DNA of 64,000 nt from NCBI GenBank assembly GCA_039028975.1, contig JBCCHB010000080.1, forward strand, positions 1 through 64,000. Direction: 5' to 3'. This document shows, piece by piece, positions 37,501 to 44,600 of this stretch. Position numbers and translations under genes: made by a program. Position 1 is the stretch's first letter. The number at the start of each line of letters is the position of its first letter. Source of the DNA: JAHBNG01 sp039028975 (GTDB taxonomy: Bacteria; Chloroflexota; Anaerolineae; Caldilineales; Caldilineaceae). The notes under the pieces are model-generated. The model saw only the letters and a program-made list of their open reading frames with translations. It did not search any database and had not been told where the DNA came from.

Positions 37501-38623
37501 TATCCAAATGGCCAATATTGGTCTTGATTGAACCAATCGCACAGGTGGCTATTCCTTTGGTAGATTGGCGAAAGGCGTCAGTTAAGGCTTGAATCTCAAT
37601 GGGGTCGCCTAATGGCGTACCCGTGCCATGAGCTTCCACAAGTTGAATCGTGTCTGCTTTGATGTCAGCCATATGGAGCGCTTCACTGATGGCTAATGTT
37701 TGCCCTTGGACGCTGGGCGCTAGGTAGCTGGCCTTATCTAGACCATCATTGTTGATGGCCGTACCCAAAAGAATCGCATGGATAGGATCCTGGCTGGCTA
37801 GGGCATCTTCCAATCGCTTCAGCAAGACGATTCCTACACCACTCCCAAAGATCGTGCCATCTGCATCTGCATCAAACGCGCGGCAATGCCCGTCGGATGA
37901 ATAGATCTCCCCTGGCTGGTAGAGGTACCCCTGTCGGTCGGGGAGCTCGATTGTTACGCCGCCCGCTAACGCCATGTCAGACTCGCCCAAAAGTAAAGAC
38001 TGGGCCGCAAGATGAATAGCAACCAACGATGTAGAGCAGGCTGTCTGCACATTAATGCTGGGACCAGTGAGGTTAAAGGTGTATGAAACCCGGGTCGTTA
38101 GAAAGTCTTTGTCATTGCCTGTATGACGTAAAAGAAAGTACCCTTCGGATTCGAGCAATGACTGATTAGTCAGCACATGGGTTGGGAAATAGGTGTTGTG
38201 ACCAGAGCCACCAAAGACACCGATTCGTCCTGGAAACCGTTCTGGATCATAACCACCGTCCTCCAGCGCTTCCCAGGCACACTCTAAAAAGTGACGATGT
38301 TGAGGGTCCATCACCTGGGCATCCACAGACCGAAGCTGAAAGAAGCCTGGGTCAAAGAGATCCATGCCTTGGAGAGGTAGTCCTGCCTTTACATAGTTTG
38401 GGTTGCGGATTAGGTCTTCCGGCACACCCGCTTCACGCAAAGCATCATCGCTATAGCGTTGAACAGACTCAACACCATGAACAACATTATGCCAAAGCTG
38501 GTCAGGTGTTTCTGCGCCTGGCACTCGGCAGGCCATGCCAATGATAGCGATCTCGTTGCCGATGTAATCTATATAGTCTGCCGAATGATGCTCGATACTT
38601 AGTGGGGCACTTGCTTGTGCCAT
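31550..38623 (-). CDS. Type I polyketide synthase, KS-AT-KR-DH-ACP-TE
   Basis: 2357 residues. KS (22-450): Cys196 (TACSTS), His332 (EAHGTGT), His372 (NIGHLDTAAG). AT (605-920): Ser719 (GHSMGEY); the usual HAFH/YASH position reads VAAH (815-818), so the extender is uncertain. KR with its structural part (1010-1530): TGGLGGIG (1310-1317), Ser1456-1457, Tyr1470, Asn1474. DH hot-dog domain (1560-1865): His1602, PGTGY near 1620, Asp1788 (HPALFD). ACP (1975-2040): Ser2004 in ELGGHSL. TE (2100-2350): Ser2178 (GYSGGG), Asp2205, His2331. The KR precedes the DH, contrary to the usual order. AGGAG lies six bases before the ATG. It follows the NRPS gene by 32 bases and should accept its aminoacyl chain, extend it once, reduce and possibly dehydrate it, and release it by hydrolysis. 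Confidence 0.95.
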   Translation of the reverse strand: MAQASAPLSIEHHSADYIDYIGNEIAIIGMACRVPGAETPDQLWHNVVHGVESVQRYSDDALREAGVPEDLIRNPNYVKAGLPLQGMDLFDPGFFQLRSVDAQVMDPQHRHFLECAWEALEDGGYDPERFPGRIGVFGGSGHNTYFPTHVLTNQSLLESEGYFLLRHTGNDKDFLTTRVSYTFNLTGPSINVQTACSTSLVAIHLAAQSLLLGESDMALAGGVTIELPDRQGYLYQPGEIYSSDGHCRAFDADADGTIFGSGVGIVLLKRLEDALASQDPIHAILLGTAINNDGLDKASYLAPSVQGQTLAISEALHMADIKADTIQLVEAHGTGTPLGDPIEIQALTDAFRQSTKGIATCAIGSIKTNIGHLDTAAGVIGLIKTVQALKHQTLPPSLNYRTPNPHIPFEESPFYVNTQPKNWVPLTDIPRRAAVSSLGVGGTNAHVILQEAPSKEYQNLSTLSSTTKPPQTTVPTVPSGEFGDSCYLLPLSALTATSLENNTTRLADYLEAFYSSNDPSKDEKAHAILSKSPNLFLGQKLDPSDLGAHSTHAHLADVAFTLQQGRRAFKLRRVVAGRNHQEILQAIECRSRHQIREHVQSEKEPKIVFMFPGGGSQYPGMGQDLYEQETVYREAVDQCLSILQTISAREISAQEVSPIDGSYLDFKALLYPAVEKREEAREQLTRPAYSLPALFITEYALAQLWLSWGIQPWALIGHSMGEYTAACLAGVFSVADALRIVTLRGKLFETLPQGAMLSVYLDEPTLQALLPALLSIGAINSATSCVVSGSRQEIDAFEALLNQREIEARRLPIQVAAHSPLLEPILAPFEEVLRTIPISTPTIPFISNVTGHWIKAEEATDPKYWVSHLRRTVRFSTGLQTLMGDDPTTFIEVGPGHTLTSLFRQQKGEKHHVALSSMRHEREPICDRQEALLALGELWTTGVEIDWSKLNPKGRRISLPTYAFDHQRYWLEPDKGTVVRGGSEPPAPQQQLAKELSTKEILTKGLVKQPKLSDWYYEPIWRHIPSETGFNQMGIGEKEDEQSTGPQTWLIFLDRVGIGQQLCNELEREGKTVVRVTMDNNYQKVTSQEYRLQPAQREHYISLIQSLDDENLQPERIIHLWTLYQHDSRQSLIEAYEGCEELGFLNLLYLAQAIGEMAWEHPLWIQMITNGLYAVGRKEVVYAPEKATLIGPALVIPQEVPNVSCQIVDIELPPLQAGLWRSVKQMGAQLWQQIMPASSQAGKGCIHNGSQLLPILSILHYPPEEHQIVLRDTGAWAAHISPARLGQSNLSAEGTSVSSMLRQRGVYIITGGLGGIGYTVATHLAGTYQARLVLMSRTPLPYPSDWDQWLDTHGFSHPISQKIAQVRTLEELGASVLVLSADVEDEQQVAQALQEAKERWGAIHGLFHAAGILDDQTIHLKEGASALRVLAPKIRGILNLSQALHEESLEFILLFSSTSTFLAPAGQVDYVAANAFLNAYAQHKAGPNDPPYLPSDEVVGKKRLIEKAHDEGCKIIALNWGMWQNMGMTAADRPGAFHKPITKKSTYKKSTVQAPLLKSHWESVAVRWPSHPLLDQLAAKSDTETTYITTYQANGNWLLDEHRLKGLHVESVQKHTAVMPGTGYIEMIAAVVEQSGMVSDGKADAFQIQDLFFLSPILLLEKETRQVRLTLKKSQVDEYTIQVSSLNESSLNGGEWVEHVCAQVLPLNESRPDAFHISTVLARCGHEQINYRPGQQETHQERYLAFGYRWKNLREIHFGAQEAVAKLELLPDFVADTKAYRLHPALFDLATSFALPLIPGYQQSEGVYVPVSYGSLKIYHPLPPKITSHARLKSSMGLDFPTFDVTIANQQGDVLADIQNFVLKRVNPDELQSGPPLPSRHTDSPPPLLERMTAQGILPHEGVAIIEQVLNQGCPSTIYASSLSLPELQQAVEADGSQRPRARENEQVDGTGTHVETQRPSHLTNHYIEPKNSTERQLVEQWQKSLGVRPIGIHDDFFELGGHSLIAVRLLAKMKKMFEVNISLDILFEAPTIEKLSQLINAKQQQNNIHPIDVKQTGIMHSDFNYAGSAQSDATDPISQVSSKYAQSAKDWSPLVLIHSGAPDMSPFFCIHGAGGNILNLHSLGKYLGHGRSFFGVQAQGVDGIHSPLRSISNMATFYLSAIREIQPCGPYLLGGYSGGGVVALEMAQLLREAKEEVALVVFLDTFHPSIEAQRTPLYQHVHQLLQQGPRYLRKRYSERRAKSEEEVQQENILSYVESNPDDIIPIEFREAYLVHHFIQALSIYQPQPYEGRVAQFTASNTWSMYQHAGASRGWEAVLPNLEIYTVPGDHDSMVIEPNVGILGARLTSLLASVDSQ

Positions 38624-38655
38624 GCGCTACTCCTACTAATTACCTGTCCGTGCCT

Positions 38656-41600
38656 TTATCGCCGTCTGCGCCCGAGGATTCGATTGCCAAGGGCGTGTTT
38701 ACGCAAGGCGGCCCTATCTAAGGCTTGTCGCTGAACGGATGTGATACTGCTCTCCTGACTCTGTAGAAACCCGCAGAGGGAACGCACTGTGGTATAGCGA
38801 AAGATATCCGCGATGGTCAGTTGGAGATGCAATTCGTTGCAAAGTTGGCGATGAACTTGTACAGCAAGAAGTGAATGCCCACCAAGAGAAAAGAAGTTGT
38901 CATCAAAACCAATCTGCGAGACGTTCAGATATCGTTGCCAGATGTTGATAATCTGCGCAGCTTGTCCATCTACTATAGTGCGGCCGTTGTGAGTCGATGC
39001 CGAGTATAGCTGCTCGGGTCCTTTCGTTTGCTGAGCAGATTGAGGTGGAACGCTCCCATTCCATGCGGGTTGGCTTGCTGTGTCTATTCTAGAAAGAGCA
39101 CCAAGCTCAGTCCCATACTGAGGATCAACTTTTTGGTTAGAACTGCTTTGTACAGGGCTGTTTTGTATGGCATTGTTGCCTATTGGTGCAGGGAATGCCG
39201 CCCTATCCGTCTTTTTGTTTGGCGTTAGCGGAAACTCATCCAGCCAGACAAAGTGGGCCGGTATCATATACTCTGGGAGCGATGATGTGAGGTAGGCTCG
39301 TAACGTCGTATCAGAGGGAGAGGAGTCAACGGGTAGCGTTTCCCGTCCCTTTTTGGGAAGCAGATAAGCGACCAATCGCTTATCATGAGGTACATCTTCG
39401 CGCACAATCACAACGGCATCTTGAACCGCCTGATGCTTACTTAGGCAAGCTTCAATCTCACCCAGCTCAATACGATAACCCCTTAGCTTTACCTGGAAAT
39501 CCTGACGGCCAAGAAATTCAATCTGCCCATCGGCTCGGAAACGCGCTAGGTCGCCGGTGCGATAGAGTTTGTGATTGCTCGTTTGTTGGTACAAAGTAGC
39601 AGACGGTGGGTGCGCTTCCAATCGGTTAGTGTGTAATGAAGCTATTTGAAACGGCCTTGCTTGAAGTAACTCTGCTTGAAATGGGTCAGCAATAAATCGT
39701 TGGGCCGTCAGCTCAGGCCGATTTAGATAGCCTCTAACCACCCCATGCCCGCCGATGAGTAGCTCACCTGGCATCCCGATTGGAACGGGATCGAGTGCTT
39801 TGTCCACAATATAGAGCTGGGTATTTGCAATCGGCTTACCAATGGGAATGGCTGACTCCGCAGAGATCACCGGATGGGTTGCAGACCAAATGGTCGCCTC
39901 CGTAGGACCATACATATTGATCAGGTGTCCATTTATGTGAGGTAGCAGGTCGTCGGCCAATGATTGAGGGAATGCTTCCCCCCCAATAAGACAGGTTTTC
40001 AGGCAACCTAATGCGTCTGTCATCGTCTTGTCTGCCATCAGCATTCGCATCATAGAGGGTGTACACTGAAAATGGGTCACATTGTGCTGCTGAATCAGCT
40101 CTGGAATAGACCAGATGGCGCGTTGAGATTCTGTTGAACCATTTTTATGTTGATTAAGAGCCTGTTTCTGGATTGGATGTTGGAAGGGGTAGTGGGCTGC
40201 TATACTGCGGTCGCTTTGAAAATCGGAGTTTTCCGCCGCCTCAATAGGAGAGACCAAACTCCGATTTTCAAACGAAGCAGAGTATAATTGAACCGCTTGC
40301 AGGCTCTTCTTTTGCCCTCCCCGCTCAAAATCTTGCGTAGCCGCCACTTGCATCTCATCGCGAATTTCGTTCTGAATTCGACCTAATAAGGGAAGGGAGG
40401 CAAGCACAAGCAGGGTAGGGAGTCCAAAGTCAATCTGACAGGCAATTTCATCTACCCCGCAGAGAGCCAACTCTTTCACTATCTTACGCACTTTGTCTGG
40501 CGTGCCCAGAAGGCTACTCTCTTCAAAATATCGTTCAAATGCATGGGCAAGTAGCGCGTCCATCTCCTCGTGGCTCAGCTCTTCTTCATCTAGCAACTGT
40601 ATGACTGTTTTGCCCGTTTCAGAGGCCCGCTGTTGAAAGGTAGGAAACGTCCAAGCCGCTTTCTGAATTAGAAAGAGAGAGGAGCGAAGATAGGCAGTCA
40701 ATGGACCTCGTACTAAAGACTTGACTTCATCCATATCTTCGTGGATAAAGGTGTGGAGCATAAGGGTCACGTGCCCCTGGCCCGGATGCCCTTCGGCCTG
40801 CCATGCATCACGGTAGATCTGAATTTTGCTGGCCACTTCGCTTTTACTCTGGCCGAGAAGATGGGTCAGTACATGATAGCCAAGTCGTCCTGCTTCTCTA
40901 AATGTTTCTGGGTTTCCGGCTGCCGTAAGCCAAGTAGGCAGCTCGGGCTGAATCGGCCTAGGCAATGTGCGGATCGTTGCTGGACCATTGCCACCCTCTA
41001 ACGTGACAGCCTCACCGCGCCACAGTTGACGAACGGTTTCGATCTGTTGCAACATAATCTCTTTGCGGTTGGCAAAGTGGTTAGGCTCCAAAACAAAATC
41101 ATTGGGGTGCCAGCCGGCGGCAAATGATAGGCCAATGCGGCCCTTACTAAGATTATCGATGACGGCCCACTCTTCGGCCACCCTTACAGGATTATGCAAG
41201 GGCAAGACGCAACTCCCTGCCCGAATCTGGATATTTCTTGTCACCGTAGCCAGGGCGGCACTAGTTATAGCGGGGTTTGGAAAGACTCCACCAAAGGCTT
41301 CGAAGTGTCTCTCTGGCGTCCAAACCGCCTCGAAGCCATGGGTATCGGCAAATTTTGCCCCCTCCAATAGCAGCTCATATTTGTCTGCTTCTCCTTGTTC
41401 GCTCTCGTCACTAGCAAAATAGAACAGGCTAAAGCCGATGGGGTTGACAGAGTGGTTCGAGTCAAGAGTCGGTGTAGGGTCGACTGAGGGGTCTGCTACA
41501 TGCTCTGCCATGTGCTCTAATCTAGGTGCTGACAAGTTGTCTTGCAAGAAACTCTCATCATCTGCATTTTCGCCATCCTCTCCATAGATGAGAACGGTCA

Positions 41601-44202
41601 AGCCGCGGCAAAGAGTCCATAACAGCTCTAAAACGGATATATCAAAAGATAAGCTGGTTACAGCCAACCAAACATCACCCACCTTGTGAGGGATCACTCT
41701 GTCCATCCCAACGAAAAAATTTAGGACATTTCGTTCTTCTACCATGACACCCTTGGGTTTGCCAGTCGAACCGGAGGTGTAGATGATATAAGCGAGAGGG
41801 GAAACTGATATAGATGAGGAGACAGATGACGGAGAAGTGGGAAGCGTATCCTCCGTTGAATGGCGCTCAATGGCGGGCCAGCTTTTGTCAATCAACACAA
41901 CTGTTGTGGATTGATTTTGTGGAGAGAAGCATTCAGCTTGGTTGGCAACTGCTCCCCCACTTTTATATCCTTGGATAGCTGCGTTTACCTGTTCTTCGAG
42001 CGACCGTTGGGTAATCAGAACCGGTGCGTTGGCATCTTCAATCATGAAGACCAACCGTTCATGGGGAAAGGTTGGATCCAGTGGCAGGTATGCGCCCCCC
42101 GCTTTCAAGATACTGAGCAGGGCAATGAGCAAATGATGGGACCGATTGAGACAGACCCCGACGACAACTTCTGGACCCACCCCCAATGTCTGTAGATAAT
42201 GGGCGAGCTGGTTAGAGCGGTCATGCAACTGCTGGTAACTTAGCCCAATGTCATTAACGATTACAGCATCCAGATGGGGCGTTCGACTTGCCTGTTGGGC
42301 AAAGAGCTGGGCAATTGATGTATACGCATCATATGCCACCTCGGTTCTGTTCCAGTTTCTCAGACATTGACGGTCCTCATCATCCAAAAGCGAGACATCC
42401 TGCCAACGGATGTCACCCTGGGAAGATACAACCTTGGCAACAAACGCCTCAAAGCGCCGCTGCATAGAATGCACAAATTCCTCTCTATATTGGCTAGGTG
42501 CATAACACCAGAGTAGCTCTTGACCGCCCGGTGCAATTTGGATCGTGAGGTCACTGTAATGAGAGGAGAATTGCGACTCGCCTAATGGTTCACCTCCCAT
42601 TTGACCATCATCTCTCTCCATTGTGAATCCATCAGTGAGTTGCTCAATCGAGACAGATAGAGGCAGATGAATCCCTGTCTGACGTAAATGAGAAAGTTGA
42701 GGATAGCGCCAGAAGATGTCGTTGGCAAAAGGTTTTCGACTCTTATTCCTCTTGATCTCCCGATATGCATTCTCAATGGCCTCCCAAGGTGTGTTGCAAG
42801 GTCGTACGCGTAGAGGAAGGTACTGGGCAAAGTGTTGCGCAAAGTGCAGATTTGGCTGAGTGGGAATAGATGAGGCAAATTCTGTGGCAATGTTATTTAC
42901 AGCTATCTCAGTTGAGGGCAGTTGGGGATACCGAAATGCTATGTGGCCAGATGCATGGCCAGCCAACAAACCCAGGTAGGCCACAAGCAGCGACGCCACA
43001 ATCTCTTCCGGCTCAATGTTTGACCAAGAGCCTGCTGAAACAAAGTCATTATTGATCAAACAGCGAGTATCAATAGCCAGTGGCTGGTATAGCCGTGCTG
43101 GCGTCAGTCCTTCTGTTGGATGTGGATGGCGGACTTCAGATTCCTCTGTCTGCTGTGGCCCATAGGTGATTGCCAAATCCTCTAGCTTCAGAAGCTCGTT
43201 GAGCCACCTAGTCTCATACTGGGCAGACGCTTCGTAGCGGGTCGTCAACATTTCCCGCTGAATGTCTGTCAGTATGGGTAAGCGATCACCAACCGAAAGT
43301 CCGTACCGTCTACTCAGACCTATGCCATCCAAAGTCTCATTGGCTAGCGTTATGAAGACAGGGATCGTAACATCTCGGGTTTGGGTCCCAACCGCAAGCC
43401 CACGGCTGTCGATTGCCACAATCGTGCCAGGTGACTGTCCGCTAGATGAATCGGCTATGTTGAGTTGAGGAACCAGAAGCACCTCATCTTGGAGAAGTAG
43501 CTTAAGATGAGACAAGGGATTGGTGTAGCCGTTGAAGGTCAGCCCACGACTCAAGGCATAGATAACTTCGGCTGATTCGGCCCAATGAATAACCGCCCCG
43601 GCACGAGGTCTATTGTATTTTGTAAAGGGGCTTTGGCAAAGCCGCTCTTGCTCTTTGGGCACCCACGTCTCGTCTATAAGCTGGGCTACCAAGGTTTCAA
43701 AGGAGTCGATACCTGCCTCAAAACAGCGTACATTTAAGGAAAAGGCTGTCTCGCCTGGTTCGAGAGGAAACAGCTGCTGATGCAAAATAGGCCCCGTATC
43801 AATCTGCTCGGTCATTAGATGCCAAGTGATTCCATGGTGGCCTTCCTGATTGATTAGCGCCCAGCTTGGGGTGTTCAACCCTGCATAGTCAGGTAATGGA
43901 CCGTCGTGGAAATTGATGGCCCCGCGACCTGGCTGATGCAGGATTTCGACGGGAAGCCGCTTCAAATTGGCTACGCTAAAGAGGTAATCATAGCGATACT
44001 GATGAAGATTCGTTGCTAGCGCTTTGTCATGAGGTAGTAGGTCGATGCCCTGCTGTGTGGCCCAATCACAGATGCGTGGTGAGGATGAAACAATAGCAAG
44101 AATTTCGATAGAATAGCGCTGGGCGATTTCAGCGCACTGGAGAAGAAGAGATTCTTCGCCAATGAAAATGCACTTCAAGCTTCTGGGGGCGGAACGACTC
44201 AT
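38656..44202 (-). CDS. NRPS: formyltransferase - condensation remnant - adenylation with inserted luciferase-like monooxygenase - PCP
   Basis: 1848 residues. The formyltransferase domain (10-310) has the Asn97-x-His99 and Asp135 catalytic set (INFHDGPLP, EQIDTG). The condensation-like region (about 370-610) lacks HHxxxDG and is shorter than a full C domain. Adenylation N-part: A2 LKAGGAYLPLD (699-709), A3 IIYTSGSTGKPKG (806-818), A4 FDIS (853-856). Then comes an FMN-dependent luciferase-like monooxygenase of the MupA/Atu3671 type (about 920-1285; WTPERHFEAFGGVFPNP, AAGWHPNDF). The adenylation core resumes: A5 NMYGPTEATIW (1429-1439), A7 YRTGDL, A8 LRGYRIELGEIE, Lys1664. PCP Ser1777 (LGGHSLL). 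Aligned specificity residues D-I-L-F-L-G-M-I-W-K resemble glycine codes. Residues 1306-1334 derive from a palindromic repeat read in frame. No PPTase is in view. Confidence 0.93.
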   Translation of the reverse strand: MSRSAPRSLKCIFIGEESLLLQCAEIAQRYSIEILAIVSSSPRICDWATQQGIDLLPHDKALATNLHQYRYDYLFSVANLKRLPVEILHQPGRGAINFHDGPLPDYAGLNTPSWALINQEGHHGITWHLMTEQIDTGPILHQQLFPLEPGETAFSLNVRCFEAGIDSFETLVAQLIDETWVPKEQERLCQSPFTKYNRPRAGAVIHWAESAEVIYALSRGLTFNGYTNPLSHLKLLLQDEVLLVPQLNIADSSSGQSPGTIVAIDSRGLAVGTQTRDVTIPVFITLANETLDGIGLSRRYGLSVGDRLPILTDIQREMLTTRYEASAQYETRWLNELLKLEDLAITYGPQQTEESEVRHPHPTEGLTPARLYQPLAIDTRCLINNDFVSAGSWSNIEPEEIVASLLVAYLGLLAGHASGHIAFRYPQLPSTEIAVNNIATEFASSIPTQPNLHFAQHFAQYLPLRVRPCNTPWEAIENAYREIKRNKSRKPFANDIFWRYPQLSHLRQTGIHLPLSVSIEQLTDGFTMERDDGQMGGEPLGESQFSSHYSDLTIQIAPGGQELLWCYAPSQYREEFVHSMQRRFEAFVAKVVSSQGDIRWQDVSLLDDEDRQCLRNWNRTEVAYDAYTSIAQLFAQQASRTPHLDAVIVNDIGLSYQQLHDRSNQLAHYLQTLGVGPEVVVGVCLNRSHHLLIALLSILKAGGAYLPLDPTFPHERLVFMIEDANAPVLITQRSLEEQVNAAIQGYKSGGAVANQAECFSPQNQSTTVVLIDKSWPAIERHSTEDTLPTSPSSVSSSISVSPLAYIIYTSGSTGKPKGVMVEERNVLNFFVGMDRVIPHKVGDVWLAVTSLSFDISVLELLWTLCRGLTVLIYGEDGENADDESFLQDNLSAPRLEHMAEHVADPSVDPTPTLDSNHSVNPIGFSLFYFASDESEQGEADKYELLLEGAKFADTHGFEAVWTPERHFEAFGGVFPNPAITSAALATVTRNIQIRAGSCVLPLHNPVRVAEEWAVIDNLSKGRIGLSFAAGWHPNDFVLEPNHFANRKEIMLQQIETVRQLWRGEAVTLEGGNGPATIRTLPRPIQPELPTWLTAAGNPETFREAGRLGYHVLTHLLGQSKSEVASKIQIYRDAWQAEGHPGQGHVTLMLHTFIHEDMDEVKSLVRGPLTAYLRSSLFLIQKAAWTFPTFQQRASETGKTVIQLLDEEELSHEEMDALLAHAFERYFEESSLLGTPDKVRKIVKELALCGVDEIACQIDFGLPTLLVLASLPLLGRIQNEIRDEMQVAATQDFERGGQKKSLQAVQLYSASFENRSLVSPIEAAENSDFQSDRSIAAHYPFQHPIQKQALNQHKNGSTESQRAIWSIPELIQQHNVTHFQCTPSMMRMLMADKTMTDALGCLKTCLIGGEAFPQSLADDLLPHINGHLINMYGPTEATIWSATHPVISAESAIPIGKPIANTQLYIVDKALDPVPIGMPGELLIGGHGVVRGYLNRPELTAQRFIADPFQAELLQARPFQIASLHTNRLEAHPPSATLYQQTSNHKLYRTGDLARFRADGQIEFLGRQDFQVKLRGYRIELGEIEACLSKHQAVQDAVVIVREDVPHDKRLVAYLLPKKGRETLPVDSSPSDTTLRAYLTSSLPEYMIPAHFVWLDEFPLTPNKKTDRAAFPAPIGNNAIQNSPVQSSSNQKVDPQYGTELGALSRIDTASQPAWNGSVPPQSAQQTKGPEQLYSASTHNGRTIVDGQAAQIINIWQRYLNVSQIGFDDNFFSLGGHSLLAVQVHRQLCNELHLQLTIADIFRYTTVRSLCGFLQSQESSITSVQRQALDRAALRKHALGNRILGRRRR
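40201..40286. repeat. Palindromic element, family B copy 1, inside the NRPS coding sequence
   Basis: An 86-bp element with ends TATACT / AGTATA and a perfect 17-bp inverted repeat TTTGAAAATCGGAGTTT (40215-40231) / AAACTCCGATTTTCAAA (40256-40272). Relatives are at 44394-44468 and 55673-55756. It encodes NRPS residues 1306-1334 without a stop codon, between the monooxygenase and the remaining adenylation core. Confidence 0.85.
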
Positions 44203-44242
44203 AGTTGACCAAGGTAACGATTATTGGGTATCAGTAGACTGC

Positions 44243-44290
44243 AATGTCACTCTGAGGAACCGAAGAGTCCCTTATTGACATTACCCTCTG
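44243..44290. repeat. REP-like sequence, family G copy 2
   Basis: AATGTCACTCTGAGGAACCG followed by AAGAGTCCCTTATTGACATT; the same blocks in the same order occur at about 4170-4240. It is the first of three repeats packed in the NRPS upstream region. Confidence 0.5.
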
Positions 44291-44301
44291 CGAAGTATCA
44301 G

Positions 44302-44368
44302 TAGACCGCAACGGTTCAGTGAGCACGCCCACGTGGGTCACGAGACGTGTCTACTTCACTGCGGTCTA
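44302..44368. repeat. Palindromic element upstream of the NRPS gene
   Basis: TAGACCGCA (44302-44310) pairs with TGCGGTCTA (44360-44368). A central self-complementary CCCACGTGGG lies between them. The ends share the ACTGCGGTC sequence of family B, so it may be a diverged member. Confidence 0.55.
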
Positions 44369-44393
44369 ATGAATATCACTTACTATACTGCGG

Positions 44394-44468
44394 TCGTTTT
44401 GAAAACAGGAGCTATCCGAGGCTCTAACAGAGTGACCAAATTCTTGTTTTTAAACGGAGCTGAGTATA
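44394..44468. repeat. Palindromic element, family B copy 2
   Basis: 75 bp with ends TATACTGCGGTCG and GAGCTGAGTATA and inner arms TTTTGAAAACAGGAG / TTCTTGTTTTTAAA. It lies about 190 bases upstream of the NRPS start; the whole 44203-44600 gap contains repeats and no gene. Confidence 0.7.
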
Positions 44469-44600
44469 GGTAAGCCGGATAAGTCGTTCTATTATATATC
44501 ACGATCAAATACAAAAGCTTACAATTTCGTTACCCTTTCCTTTCCTCATTTGTCTACTCGCTAGTACAGTGTAACATAAATGATTGTACAGTGATCGTAG

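Noticed and set aside
38656..44202. NRPS N-terminus as a separate methionyl-tRNA formyltransferase gene
   Set aside because: The frame is continuous into the condensation-like and adenylation domains, with no internal start that would separate it.
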